The notes under the pieces: model-generated
Database searches by the model: none
Told to the model about the DNA's origin: nothing
What the model saw: only the letters and a program-made list of their open reading frames with translations
Shown: one piece after another, positions 44,829 to 57,400 of the stretch
Numbering within the stretch: the stretch's first letter is position 1
Layout: every line of letters starts with the position of its first letter
Translations under genes and position numbers: made by a program
Assembly: GCF_963678635.1 (NCBI RefSeq)
Contig: NC_087071.1
Location: 22,351,194-22,415,193, forward strand
Length of the DNA stretch: 64,000 nt
Origin: Symsagittifera roscoffensis
Taxonomy: Eukaryota > Xenacoelomorpha > Acoela > Convolutidae
Reading direction: 5' to 3'

Positions 44829-45922
44829 ACCCGCACCGAGCGCGCATGGATTCTAATCGATTAAAATGGATTCCCGAGCCGAAAATAATCGATTATAATC
44901 CATTACGGATGTAAAATTCAGACCACGAAATCGATTATTTAGTCATTATAATCGATTATTTTCGAACAAATATTATCCATTATAATCCATTATAATCGAT
45001 TTTGTTTTTGTCACTGAAATCGATTATTTTTGCCAAGATAATCCATTATAATCGATTATTTTGAAATGAAAATCAATTATAATCCATTTCATTTTTAGAA
45101 CTAAATTCGATTAATTTTGCAAAACTTTGCAAATTTTGCGAGAAGTTTGCGGAATTTATGCCCTGTCTTTTACTAAATGCCATGTCTCAACTTAGTCCAC
45201 TCGCCCCCTCAAGCTTTTTACCCCCTCCCCCCACCCCCTCCCCAAAGGGGCAGGGTAAACTGGGGGGTATAAACTGGGGGGGGGGGGGGATGGGGAAGTT
45301 AACCAGGGGGTTGGAGGGTTAAATAAATCTGGGGGAAGGGGGAGTAAATAAACTGAAGGGGTGGGGGTAAATAAACCGGGGGAGGAGGGTTAAACTGGTC
45401 ATCCCCTCGCCCACTCAATTTCTTAACACCCCCCCCCCCCCCCCCAGCTAAAGGGGCACGATAAACTGGAGGGGGGGGGGGGGTAAATGATGGGAGGGGT
45501 AAACGAGGGGGGGGGGGGGGTAGTAAACTGGTGGGTGGTAGTATACTGGGTACTGGGGGCTTAACTTGCTGGGGGGGGGGGGTAAAATTAAGTGTTAAAC
45601 TGCGATGAATTAGAAAAAGTTGAGACAAAAAATATATAATTTTTTTCTTAAATGTAACATTTTATGAAAAATTTTACGTAGCAACTACACTAAACAGGAA
45701 ATGAACTAATTTTGAACAAAATTGTAAATTTCATAAAAAACCCCTCAAAAAAATCCATTATAATCGATTATAATCGATTATAATGGATTTTATTGGGATA
45801 AAAAAATATTAGGATTATAATCCATTCTTAATGGATTATAATCGATTGTTTTGTCATTTTATAGATGCTGACCATATTATGACAATACAATCGATTATGA
45901 TCCATGGGCGCTCGGTGCGGGT
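44829..45922. mobile_element. MITE with TAATCGATTA subterminal repeats and G-run core
   Basis: Inverted termini ACCCGCACCGAGCGCGCATG and the complement at 45,903-45,922 extend about 33 bases. Inside both ends, many TAATCGATTA/TAATCCATTA palindromes alternate. The centre (45,230-45,600) is a run-rich G tract with several runs of 8-14 G. No transposase frame and no clear target duplication. The proline-rich antisense frame through the G tract is low complexity and not a gene. Confidence 0.72.
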
Positions 45923-45977
45923 GAAAACCAATCCAAAAGATTTGCGTTTTTACTGAATAAAGAACGCTGATCTTTTT

Positions 45978-46795
45978 GCGCAAAACTATTATTCACGTTC
46001 TGTTTTTCTATCAACTTTTCCGATAAAAAGTTATTGAAAGTTAGGAAGAAGTTATAAGACTCAAAAATAGTCAACTAGATCAATAAGTTCGGTACTCGTT
46101 TGAATGCTAGGCAAAGTAAGCATGTTTTTACAATGAGCACGAGTAATTGGTCTAGTATGAGAATCCACAGAAAATGGTCTTTTTCAGCAAAAAAAAATTA
46201 ATTTGTTCTTAATTCAACACTGGTCTGTTTCAGCAATTGATTCAAAATTGAATCAAAAACTGGTTTGGTATTTGTTTTACCCAGATTTGTTCATTTGTTG
46301 AGGCGTAGCGACCCTCTGAGGGTCTTGCCGGCTGCCAGTCAAAGGTTGTAGTTTGTAGTCGTATGGAATAGATAGACATCTTGAGGCATGTATTGCCGGT
46401 CTACACTTTTAGTGCAAAACTGTATGCTCACGTTCTGTTTTTCTATCAACATTTCTGGTAAAAGTTTTTTGAAAGGTAGGAAGAAAATATAAAACTTATA
46501 AATCGTCACCTACATCAAAACTTTTTTGGTACTCATTTGCATGCTAGGCAAACTAAGCATGTTTTTACAATGAGCATGAGTACTTTGTCTTGTTTGAAAA
46601 TCCGCTGAAAATAGTATTTTTCAGCAAAAAAAAAGATTCAATTGTTCTTAATTCAACACTGGTCTGTTTCAGCAATTGATTCAAAAATATATCAATATCC
46701 GGTTTGGTATTTGTTTTACCCACATTCGTTCATTTGTTGAGGCGTAGCGGCCCTTTGAGGGTCTTGCCTACTATAAGTCAGAGTTTGTATTCGTA
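45978..46795 (+). repeat. Two tandem copies of a 440-bp unit
   Basis: Unit 1 at 45,978-46,375 and unit 2 at 46,420-46,795 share ACGTTCTGTTTTTCTATCAA, TAAGCATGTTTTTACAATGAG, ACACTGGTCTGTTTCAGCAA and a GAGGCGTAGCG block (cores shown). Unit 1 holds the perfect hairpin GACCCTCTGAGGGTC (46,310-46,324); unit 2 has lost one pairing. Confidence 0.8.
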
Positions 46796-47062
46796 CAGAA
46801 TTGACATCAGTAGGGCATTTATTACCGTCCCACGCTTCGCTTTTGTCTGAAGTTTGCACCCGAAGTGTGCAAATCTGCAGATAAATTTCTGGTGTGATTG
46901 TGGAGGGGGCTCCGGTGGAAGAGGCTCCGGTTCCAGTTCCTCTTGAGACTCTTGATTCGCTGTGATCTTTGAGCTCGTTATAACCGTTCTACGGAGTTTG
47001 CATCGTGAGGAATGAATGTGAGGCATGAATGTTTTACTAAAAGAACCTCTCATTCATGTTTT

Positions 47063-47390
47063 TCACATGCATTTCACTTATTGAGCTAAAATTGATTCAA
47101 AGCCTATATAAAATGTTTGGCTTACTTACAATTCAAGAAAAAACATCAAAGCCAAATGTTGTTTACTAAATCAATCGTAAGTGAGAATAAAAAAATGGTG
47201 TTTTTCAGCAAAAAAAAAGATGTAAGTTTTGGTATTTGTTTTACCCATATTTTCTAAACACTGTTTTATCAAAAACATGCATTTCACTTATCGAGCTAAA
47301 AACTAATTCAAAGCTCATATAAATAGTTTGGCTTACTTACATCTTAGGAAAAGCAATAAAGCCAACTCTTGGTTACTAAATCTATCTCAG
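47063..47390 (+). repeat. Two tandem copies of a 213-bp unit
   Basis: CATGCATTTCACTTAT, TTGGCTTACTTACA and GGTTACTAAATC-type blocks repeat at a 213-base offset. A short piece between them (47,195-47,260) resembles part of the preceding 440-bp unit. Confidence 0.7.
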
Positions 47391-47744
47391 CTTGAGAACA
47401 AAAAACTGATTCCCTTAACAACCCTTTTATAGCAACGGTGGAAATTTCGTTACAAAGTAAGAAGTTTAATTTGAGACGACAACTGACTGACTGCGATAGT
47501 TTGCACTTATTCGACAGATCAACAACTCGCCGAAAACAAAAACTGACAATTTTTTGCAAAAGCGAATTTGCGCTTTGGCCGATTTTATTTATTATGCCGC
47601 AGTCGGGCTGATATTTGTTGCGTGTTTACGGGAAACGAGAAATTACTAGTTTAGGTAATTTCTTGGTGGTTATCGGCGCAAAGCTACTCAATAACTTAAG
47701 CTACTTCTTGTCGCTAGATGCAAGTTTTCACTTTATCTCAAAAC

Positions 47745-48795
47745 TATTCAGAGTCACTTTTGATGAACTGTTTGCTTCGCCAGAAACGACATGAGCGAAG
47801 CCATTGATTTTTGCTCCATAGGCATGGCCAGGTTTCACTAGTTGCCAATAGAGGATTGTATTTTGAGAAACGTAGGAAGTCATAATTTTTTTATTCATCG
47901 CCAACATACAAAAGTATCAAAACTGCTAGTACCAGGGAGAAACCCTAAAGGTGTCAACTGCTCCTTGTAATCTATGAACTCTCCACTAAACAGTTTTAGT
48001 ATTCTTCAAACCAATTTTTAGAATAAGTAAAAGAAGTTGTCAAAAAACCCTTAACAATGTAAAAAGACTTCAAATAAGATTTTTTTAACCATAATGAGTT
48101 ATAGGCCAAAAAATGATCACAAAAGCAAGAGAAGGCTGGTTGGTTGCCGCGTAATTACCACAGAATTTTCAGTCAAAAATAGTACAAACTGAAAAATTGT
48201 GATTTTTGAAATTTTTCCATAGTTTCCCCTTATAATTGTATTGGATGAGAGAGATAGAGAAAGAGATTTCAATTAGACAATACTCTGCTAAAAAATCAAA
48301 AACCCTTGAAAAAAAGGAGTTATGTAGCTCAATCTTTGATATCGGAATCTCTGGTTGAAGGTTTTCAATTTAATAACCTGCTTGGCTCTCCCAAACATTT
48401 TCCTAGAGCATCGTAATATCTGCGCAAAAAAGATATCCTTTTTCGAAGTTCCTTCCCACGTGAAGTTTTAGTCATTATAATGAAACAACTATTAAGACAA
48501 TAGGTGATTATAGCTCAAGCCATTCGATAAAAAATAAGTTTTTTTAGACTATTGACTCAAATGTGCCAAAAAGGAATTTTTTGAACAAATTTAATTTTAC
48601 CAAAAAAAGTTATAGATAAAGAATTTGTCACATTATTTTTCAGCTCAGTAATCAAAAGTATTCAGATTCTGAAAAACTTTCAAAATAAGCTGTTAATTAA
48701 AAACTCCAACGTTTTGACATTGATAGTAATTTGCGTATAGTACACTATAATCGTGGAGGTGGAATGTCATTCATGGACGACCATTAGATATTTAT
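47745..48795 (+). repeat. Dispersed 1.1-kb duplication, copy 2
   Basis: Aligns with 31,525-32,640, same orientation, with scattered differences. It ends where the CR1-like LINE begins, suggesting that the LINE or the repeat was truncated at this junction. Confidence 0.8.
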
Positions 48796-48809
48796 CATAA
48801 CAAGAACTA

Positions 48810-50275
48810 TGTATTCAGTCCTATTCATTCCTCAGAAAAATTCAAAGCTATTGTGTCATTAAAACAGCAAGTTTCCACTGGGAATTATGGTAGTAGTAAC
48901 AAATTAATGAAAACTTCACTACCGGTAATTGCAGAACCTTTAGCAAATTTAATCAATGAGTGTGTTTCTGAAGGGTATTCAAAAAATCCCAGTAATTTTT
49001 GGCCCATCATTTTATTAAAAATAATCTCTAAAGTTTTCAAAAAACATTGATTCAAAAGTGCTTTTTTTCTTCCCTTCATTACGAGGCTAAACTGTGCATT
49101 TTATGCATTGTAAGCGGATTCCGCAACAAAAACGCTCCCTTTGTTCTTCTTTTGTTCTTTACTTTCCTTTGATTGTTCCGACAAAAATTTAACATATTTC
49201 AACAACTTGTCTCTGGAACCCAGGAACAGACAAACACAAAATTGTGCTCCTATCCAGTGCACAGTTTGGCCTCGTAATATAGACAAAAATCAGAAAACAG
49301 GTTTTAGCCTAAAGCCTCACGCGTTGATGCATTGATAAGTTTTACCGACTCCATAAGGAACGCAATTGATAATTGGCAGACAGGATTAGCATATTTCCTT
49401 GACCTCACAAATGTTTTTGATAGGCTCAGGCATGACGTGCTGCTGCAAAAGCTTGAACATTTTGGTTTTCGCGGTGTTTTTGGTTTTCCCAGAAAACAGA
49501 AATTAGTCTGTAATTTCTGGTTTAGAATGCCCCGAAAAGCAAAAAACGAATTCTGGTGTACCTCAGGGTTCGATTCTAAAACTGTTTGGTTTTTAATTTT
49601 TATCAACCAAGTTGCTTTGCCAATTTGCTTGAAAACTTCAAAAAATACCCTGTTTGCGCAAGACACGACGGTATGTACGGAAAAAATCCCAACTGGACAA
49701 CAATTTACTCAAGATTTGAGTGCCACAAGAAGTTGGTTTTTAGAAATTGGCACATTTCAACAATTACAAAAAAATTGACTAGATACTCCAGAATAGTTTA
49801 TAAGGCTCGGATGTATTTTTCAAAAACACCATCGCTTCAATTTTATGCATCATATGTCAAACCAGTAATTTCCTACGAGATTTTAGTTTATGATAACACA
49901 TATAAAATGGAAAAAATACACAAGTTTCAGAAAAAGATTTCGAGAGCCATCTATTTTAAGAAAAGCTCTAGTAAATATTCAAAATTTTTCTGACAACTTG
50001 ATGAAATTTTGTAAGAAGTCTTATGATGCTCGAAAACAAGTTAGATGTTAGTCTTAGAGCCCGACAGTTCTAGAAAGGGCAAGAGTTTGTTGATGATGTT
50101 TCGACCAGTGATGGAGGATTTTTTTAAGCATTCAAAAAGAACGATAAAATTTAAAAAATTAGCTTATTTTGGGTTTTCCTTGTTCCTCTGCGTTCCAAAT
50201 CTCTTACGCTTCTGCTCAGCAATTGGTAGTTTTTTAAAATTTCCTATATTCAAGTATTTTTTTTTCTAGCGCCAG
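48810..50275 (+). mobile_element. CR1/Jockey-like LINE fragment, split by a MITE
   Basis: Reverse-transcriptase text is readable in order: SLKQQVSTGNYGSSNKLMKT and LPVIAEPLANLINECVSEGY (48,853), NPSNFWPIILLKIISKVFKK, then after the MITE a finger/palm part FTDSIRNAIDNWQTGLAYFL with DLTNVFDRLRHDVLLQKLEH (49,340), a TLFAQDTTV box (usual FADD) near 49,650, and a C-terminal KIHKFQKKISRAIYFKKSS (49,915). Frames shift several times and motif C is altered, so it is dead. No endonuclease part; 5' truncated. Confidence 0.82.
49082..49274. mobile_element. TA-flanked MITE, copy 2 (193 bp), inside the LINE
   Basis: Reverse complement of the 5,318-5,509 element with the same 17-base termini and TA on each side. 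It interrupts the LINE reverse-transcriptase region, so it inserted after the LINE. Confidence 0.88.
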
Positions 50276-50741
50276 ATCAAGAAAACGAAATGGGCGAAAA
50301 TTTCAAATTATCATCTGCAGGCCATTCTTTCCACATTATTTATACACGGCCATTTATATGGAGTTTTTTTGTCAGTTGGACTGAATAATCTACTTTGAAA
50401 CCTTTCATGACGCTTCTATGGAAAAATATCAGCAATTGGATCACGCAGATTGTAATCTGTAACAGCTAACTAGGTTCCCAATTTTTTCAATTTGATCCAA
50501 TTTTCAACTTGAACTTAGAAAAACAGCCAGTTTTTATACTCGTATAGAAAAAATTGTGCCATACAAAGATCTAGTTAAAAACAATACACATTTCAAAAAG
50601 GGAAAATTATAACTGTTCTCCGTTTCTTATTTATTTTATGAAAAATTATGTTTAGACCAGTTTGAACGATGGTAGCATATAATTGTGAAAATGTATTAAG
50701 TATTGTTGTGATTCGATCGAAGATTCTAACGCCTGGATAAA

Positions 50742-50840
50742 ATGAGACGAGATCATTATCAAGTCTTAAAATTTCTGAAGTTCTTTTATTTTCCTGTAGT
50801 TATTTTTTGGTCAAATATTTCTGAAGCAGCTCCCATAAAC
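50742..50840 (+). CDS. Secreted Ser/Thr-rich protein, exon 1 (signal peptide)
   Basis: ATG 50,742 starts a 33-codon exon, RRDHYQVLKFLKFFYFPVVI then FWSNISEAAPIN, with a hydrophobic core and an A-A-like cleavage region, typical of a signal peptide. It ends at AAC/GTAATC in phase 0, which fits exon 2. The donor is non-optimal, so confidence is moderate. Confidence 0.48.
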
Positions 50841-51260
50841 GTAATCTATTTACTGTTTTTTCAATACCCCAACCGCCCTCTCTGGATATCGACCGTTTCA
50901 ATTCCAAAAAATTTGCTTGAAAAACGAAAAAAAGTTTAAAAAAAAGAAAAAATAAAACACAACCGATTACAAAGCTCCTCTCTATTTTCAAACAAAAATC
51001 GGATCAAAAAACGGAAGCGTTTGTGTTTTCAACGAAAATATCAATCAGAAATTGTGGAAACCTCTTAATAACTTTGAAGATTCCCTTCAGCAATAAGAAC
51101 ATTTTTGTCCAAAAATGGTCCAAGTCCTTCAATTATTTTCGAAACCCAAACCCCTTCCCCCATAAATCTCCACGCCCCCTGGCCAACTACGAGACATACA
51201 CTGATGAGAGTTTTTTCCCAACCAATTTATGTCTCAACTTGTTAAAATGATCATTTTCAG

Positions 51261-51509
51261 TCTTTTGGTCAACAGCCCTTTTTGGGAGCGTTCCAGAACT
51301 TCAACGACAAGTTTTTCCAACTTACACAACCAAATAGCTATTCGGAAAACTCAGTTGGGAAGAGGGAAGAAAACCGACTTGAAGTCGGTGGAAATTCTCA
51401 AATTTCAATTGATAGTTCGAGTACAGAGTCGTCGGAGACAACAACGGAAACTTCTTCTATTGAAGAAGCGACCACTTCAACGCAATCTTTGAACAGCTCG
51501 GACACTAAG
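51261..51509 (+). CDS. Secreted Ser/Thr-rich protein, exon 2
   Basis: A TCATTTTCAG acceptor and an AAG/GTGAGA donor bracket 83 codons in phase 0: SFGQQPFLGAFQNFNDKFFQ, then an acidic/Ser/Thr stretch (SSSTESSETTTETSSIEEAT). Composition is clearly above flanking AT content. Ser/Thr density suggests an extracellular, possibly O-glycosylated, protein. No known domain. Confidence 0.62.
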
Positions 51510-52684
51510 GTGAGACCATAAACCAAAATATAAATTAATTAAAACCAAAATTTTACTAATTCAAACTTGAGAAACATTCAAGCCAGTGACTGGCTTGGGA
51601 TCTTCTCAACTATTTGCACCTCTTTTTCAAAGAGGGGATTCGTTATTAGGAACAAATTTCATATACGATTGTTACTTTGAACTGTTGAGTTATTTCTTTC
51701 TAGGGCAATTCGTTAGTAGGTACCACAGGGGGTGGCTTGAAGAGATTTGCCGCAGTGGGCAAGATTTAAAAATTCAAAAGGAAACTCAATTTGGGTTGCC
51801 ATAAATTTTAAGGCGAGCTCTACTTCTTGTCAAAAAACCGCCTTCATTTTTATACGTTGTCTGTGGAAAAGCGCTTAATATCTAGGATTGGTAGGCCTGA
51901 CGTGGTAAAAGTGGATCAAAAAAATACTATTCAGAGGGAGAATGTCAGAGACAACTCAGGCTAAGGGAGGGGGGGGGGGGGCGTCTAATAAACCGAGCCC
52001 TGTTAAATCTGTCTGTAATTCAAACCCTTTTAAAAACATTGAAATTTTTTTTGTTATAGTATAAGATAGCGCGCTCCCGTAAAAGATATGAAGCGTTAAG
52101 TGTTCTGACTGGGGTATCTTGTAAGGTCTTGCAAGAATCTTGTAAGAATCTAGCAAGAGAATACAGTTTTCTGCCAGAACCTTGCAAGAATCTTACAAGA
52201 TCTTACAAAATTGGCCATTTTCGACAACTAGGGTTTTCTTCGTCGTAACTTAAGCTGAGATTCAAGAATTTGATAGTTTTTTCTTGACACTGAGAATTTT
52301 TTTGGAATTGATTTTTTGGAGTCCAAATCAGGAATGAAAATGGTTTCATACCTGCAGAAATGCGGATTTTTCGTGTTTCAGCGGAAAAAATCCAACAAGC
52401 TGTCTTTAATTATTTAGAAGGTAACCTTGTTTCCTTTATCATTGAACATATAACCTTGATCAGGTTTTGAGAAGTTTTTTTGTAACAATCTGCCATACGT
52501 GAGAAAGTTTGACCCTGTAATCTGATAAAAAAACTTTGGATTGATATAACTTTTTTTTAAAAGCAACATGATGCAATTTCACAACGGAAAGAAGAGACAC
52601 CGATGTTTACGGATTTTGAGATTCATCCATGCAAAACCCAGCCCTGAATCAATAATATGTAGATCGATGAAAACAAACTTATTA
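51510..52684. other. Intron sequence with an inverted repeat at 52,112-52,210
   Basis: AT-rich intron of the candidate gene. At 52,112-52,150 and 52,172-52,210 a CTTGTAAGNTCTTGCAAGAA-like block occurs in opposite orientations, each itself built of CTTGYAAG units, probably a MITE-like foldback. A G-run (51,969-51,980) is nearby. Confidence 0.5.
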
Positions 52685-53465
52685 CTTTCAAATTAAGAGA
52701 AAATGAATAATTTTGTCATAGTACTCTTTCAGAGGTTGTTTTTGGTTATTGACTTCATGTAAAAAAGGCAAACATGAGAAAAAAAAAATACAATAAAACA
52801 CCAAAAATATTACGAAAAAAATCAGCTCATGATTTTCATGGAAAAAATCTAGTCAATAACGATCATTCAAAAAATGCTAGTCAATCAAATCTGTAGAATC
52901 AAAAGAATCAAAAGAGCTAGAAAGACTAGAATCAATGTATGGAAACAATGCATTGAACAAAAAAAAATGCTAGAGAGACTATCCATAGAAATTTCAAGTT
53001 TTATTTGATGGCATGGAATGTATGAATTGTATAACTGGCATTTTTCAACCTGGATATTTCCATTGCATTCTAGTTTTAAATAATTTAGCTTGTCAAAATT
53101 TAAATCAAGCATTGACAGTTTTGGTTTTTGTTAATAAGTAAACTTTCATTTATGACTTCTCCTTTGCCTAATAATTAGGTTAATTGAACTAGTTTTTGGC
53201 GACTGTAAAATTATCGAAAGAAAACGTGTTTGCAAATCATGAGCAATTGAATGATTTTGTCATAGTGATAGTTCGGAAATTGTTTTTGAAGAATGACTCC
53301 TTATAATAAAAGCAAATATAAAAGCAAAAACAAAATATTATCAAAATAGTTTAAAAAAAACACTGCGTTATGATTTTTAAGAAAAAAATTTAGTCATTAA
53401 TGGTCATGTAAAAAGTGCTAGTTAATAAATTCCGTAGTATCAGAAATTGACAGTTTTTGTTATTT
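52685..53465 (+). repeat. Two diverged copies of a repeat unit, period about 540 bp
   Basis: Blocks AATGAATAATTTTGTCATAG and AAAAATGCTAGTCAATCAAA at about 52,702-52,890 recur, diverged, at 53,248-53,440. No coding potential. Confidence 0.55.
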
Positions 53466-53569
53466 TTCTAAAAATTAATTTTTTTCCTCATGTAACTGAT
53501 ACTTAAGTTAAAGGCACTAAATTTTGCTATAAGTAAGATAATCTCGCCAAAATCTAAAACGCATTTATT

Positions 53570-54096
53570 GTTCCGACTTTTGTAACTTAAAATATACGTA
53601 ATATTTGTGATCGGGCTGTGTTTTATTCTTCAGACAAATTTCGACTTTTAAACTGGTCATTTTTCACCTATAATTTTTATCATTCAAAAAGTATTGTTGT
53701 CTTGAGCTTAATTTTGAAAAAATATTTCAGCTGTGATTATTTTTTGTAAAAGTAAAGGGGCTTAAATATAGCCAATTTGGCCAATTTGGGACAATTAACG
53801 CTCGAAATATTTCGCGCTTTTAACGCGTAAGCGGAGAAATAATCCTTATTAGAAACTGTTCCAAATTGGTTGAACGAAGCGTATTTGCCAGAATCAATTT
53901 GTTACTAGGAGCGAAATTTATCATTTCTAACTTTAGATGGCGAATGGGAGGATAATTTTCACAAAAAACTCCTCAAATTAAAAAAATATCATTTTTATTT
54001 ATTATATTTCATTTTTTCATTTTATCACTGCTTCATAGACCTTAAAGGCAGTCGGAACATTCAAGGATTCGCCCTGATACGAGCAGTCTTGTTTCA
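53570..54096 (-). repeat. Dispersed repeat with GCGC core, copy C
   Basis: Reverse complement of copies A and B, including the AACGCTCGAAATATTTCGCG core and the terminal GGCAGTCGGAACATTCAAGG tract. Confidence 0.8.
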
Positions 54097-55004
54097 TTTA
54101 GATTGGCTTTGTTCTTGCATAATTTTGTTTATATATTTGCAATTTTGAAGCTGTAAATGCAGTTCGTGCTGATCAATCTCATATAAATAAGCGCTGACTT
54201 GAAATCAGTGGATAAATCGATTAAATTTGAAGGTTTTTAGTTCGCGACTTTCATACTGGCTTAACTTTTGACAAACAATTTTAATGAACATACATAGCCT
54301 GAAATTTTGTTTGCAAAACTTACATCAATTGAACTTTTTTTTGCAAAAGTGTTGACAAGGTTCTCAGTTAAGATTTTCCTCATCATTTAAGTTAATAAGT
54401 TAACCTTAATCGAAAGGAATGAATTTGCAGGTTTTTTGTTTGCCCTAATAATTATAAATCAAAACTGTATCATGAGCTTTGATTAAATTAAAACACTTAT
54501 TAAAACAAGAAAAAACAACACGGAAAGTTTTTTCAAACTTTCTCTAATCATTGGACATTTTTCTGTCGTAAGTTTTTAGGCAAAGAGAGTGTAATTTGAC
54601 AATTTTTTTTCAAATTTGACGGGTGGTTTTGTGTAATTCTTATCTAATAAATTGGAATTTTCCTTTTGGGAGATAAAAATCAATCTTAAATTAGTTTGCT
54701 TGCTTAAATATGACAAAAGCAAAAAAATGATTTTTCTAGATAGTGGACTTAGAATAGGCCATGTGTTTTTTCTTTTATGTCTACGATAACTTTAAAAAAA
54801 TTTTGTTGGACAATGCTTTAAGTTCCTGAAATATTTCTGATTTTTAGACAAGACAGTAAAGTGACGTTCAAATTACAACGGATTTTCAAAAACTGCATAT
54901 GAACTGTCCAAATTTTTCAAATGATTCTGACATTCCAGCTAAAAACGAATATATGCTTATACAAACGAAGTCCTTTGGAGCTTCTTGTTTGCCTTTTTTG
55001 GCGT
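54097..55004. other. AT-rich intron sequence, nothing recognised
   Basis: No frames or repeats of note between repeat copies C and D. Confidence 0.4.
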
Positions 55005-55486
55005 TGCACTTGTTGTTCCGACTTTCGATACGAAAGTAACGGAATATTTGTGCTCGGGGTGGGTTTTTTTTCTACAGACAAATTTCGACTTTTTAACTAG
55101 CCATTTTTTACGGAATTTTTCTATATCATTCGAAAGGTATTGTTGTCCTGAGCTCAAATTTGAAAAAATAATTTCACCTGTGATCATTTTTCGTAAAGTT
55201 TTGGGAGTTTAAAGATTGCCATTTTGGCCAATTTGGGACAATTAACGCGCGATATATTTCGCGCTATTAACGCTTAAGCGGAGAGTTAATCCGTCTTAGA
55301 AATCGTTCCAAATTGGTTAAAAGAAGCTTTTTCGCCATAATTGGTTTGTTACAAGGAGCAAAATCTATCCTTTTGTACTTTCATTTTATTTTTTACATTT
55401 AATTTTTTAATGTAATGATTGCTCCATAAACCTTAAAAGGCAGTCGGAACATTCAGGGCTTCGCCCTGATACGAGCAGTCTTGTTT
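55005..55486 (-). repeat. Dispersed repeat with GCGC core, copy D
   Basis: Same orientation as copy C; core AACGCGCGATATATTTCGCG, then GCTTCGCCCTGATACGAGCA at its end. The short frame 54,985-55,212 lies across it and is incidental. Confidence 0.82.
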
Positions 55487-55995
55487 TTATTTGCTCTGAA
55501 AAACTGAATGACACATTGTCGGTGAATGATGTGGGCTTGAAGCTATTCAAACAAAATTGTTTTGCATTGCTCTTTTGTCAGCTCGAATGCATTTTCAAAC
55601 ATAAATTTGTTTCGCTGTCTCAAGGTCAGAACTATTTCAAAATTTTAGTCCTTTGTCTAATAAGTTTGTTCTTTAAAATTTTACTTATACTCCAGCCCAA
55701 AATTTCGTAAAAAATTTTGTTCAGCAGCAATCTGTCATGTTAATTTTAAATCATAAATAAAAAAGAAAACATCGAAAATTACCAAAAAAAAAATAAAAAC
55801 AACTGTCGATTCAGGTTAAGCTTGATTTTTTTTTTCAAAATTTGTTACCTTGTCCTATTTTCAAAAACTATAAATGCTTGTTGGATAAATAGTGTTGCCA
55901 AAAAGTTCGGATCATCTGACGCCTAGATTAGATATTTCAGAGGTTCTTCATCTCAAGTTTCTTCACCAGTATTGTCAAAATATATATATTTTCAG

Positions 55996-56125
55996 AACAC
56001 ATCACTGGAACCCCAAATAGAAGAGAAACAGCAGCAGCAGACAACCACCCTTCCCCCTGCCTTCCAAATCCCACGAGGCCGCCTTCTCACCACTCCATCG
56101 CCCCCCTTTTCATGCCAACAATCAG
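55996..56125 (+). CDS. Secreted Ser/Thr-rich protein, exon 3
   Basis: A TATATTTTCAG acceptor precedes 43 codons plus one base in phase 0 (NTSLEPQIEEKQQQQTTTLP, then FQIPRGRLLTTPSPPFSCQQ), ending CAG/GTGTGA. GC-rich, Gln/Pro/Thr-rich, continuing the style of exon 2. Confidence 0.6.
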
Positions 56126-57314
56126 GTGTGAATAGTTTAATCAGTTGCCATTATTTACTCTGGCATTTTAGCATTTGATTTTGATTGAAATTCGAGATTT
56201 CATTGTTTTTGTCTTTCTCTGATTTTATGCTCAGTTGCATTATGTCTCAAATAAATTGGGTAATTGGACTATTTAGTTTATCGGATTTTCTTCTGAAATG
56301 TTTAATCTCGCGAACGAAAAGCACAAAAAAAGAACAGTAGGTGAAGATTTTTTTATAAATATTGTAATCGACTTCAAAAGTGGTTTGTTTTTGACAAGGA
56401 TATTTTTTCTTCTCATCCTTAAAAGCGACACCCTGGATTGGAGCCCATTGAAAATTTGCTATGGGTAATAGAAAAACAGCATTCAACATCAATGGTTTTT
56501 GCGCTGAATGTTTGTCCTAGTAGCATAAAAGCAGTGCTGATTTAGCGCTGATTCAGGGGTGGAAAGCTTAAGCTTAGTGGTGATTTAGCCACTAATTAGA
56601 GAGGTTTTTCTAAATACTGTAGAACACCCTCACCCACCATTTTAACCGTCTAGGGCTTAAAACCTTCCCACAGGGGTGCGGATGGAATGTCCTCCCCCAA
56701 GGATGTCAAGTTTTGTTCCACCATTGAAATGGAGAGGAGCTTTGTTTTCGGGTGTGTTTTAGTTCCTTTTTTCTTTCTTTTTCCACGCGAAATCAAATAC
56801 AACAAATAAGCATCAGAGACTGGGTTGAGTGATCTATCATATTGAAGCCTTCACCGTCGTGATTTGAACCAATTATTTTTTGCTTTTTCAATTGGTGATT
56901 TTTCGAAGAAAAAAAAACGACTCTCTAATTTGCACTTTGGTATTATGAGAATCAGAAATGCCTTTGAAGTAGTCTATCTATCAGTTTCTTTCATCACACC
57001 GCGCACAAAAAATTTAAATTCTTATTTGAAAGATTTTTTTTGTTAATTTTAAGAAAATTGTCGGAACATTCTGTTCTAATTGCACAGCAACCGGCCATAA
57101 TTGTTGAAAATTGAATGCATATTCTCCACCATCCCCCCACCATATTTTCCCATAAAACTTGATTATGTGATGGAATTGGCGTATAAGTAATTATAATAAT
57201 AATTACAAATGGTTTCCAAACGATATCTAGTTACAAAGTTATTTATAAAAATTTATGAATACAAATTAGAATCATTTGGGAGAAAATCATTAAGCCAACA
57301 AGGCCCATTTTCAG
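56126..57314. other. Intron or intergenic sequence, nothing recognised
   Basis: Slightly GC-richer patch at 56,620-56,760 (CACCCTCACCCACC, ATGTCCTCCCCCAA) but no frame or repeat that I can name. Confidence 0.4.
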
Positions 57315-57400
57315 GTGTCTCATTAAGCGGAGAACAAAAAAAGTACTTAAATTTTTTGATCCAATGCAATGGATCTCCTACTGGTAACCATTTATTAAAT
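57315..57400 (+). CDS. Possible exon 4 of the same gene
   Basis: A CCCATTTTCAG acceptor and AAT/GTAAGC donor enclose a stretch that fits exon 3 in phase 1 and reads VSLSGEQKKYLNFLIQCNGS. It leaves in phase 0, which does not match the exon at 63,659, so either an unseen exon lies between or this one is alternative or false. Confidence 0.38.

Noticed and set aside
45299-45628. Proline-rich open frame on the minus strand through the G/C runs
   Set aside because: The reading is a direct product of homopolymer G runs inside a MITE; it is low complexity with no start or splice context.
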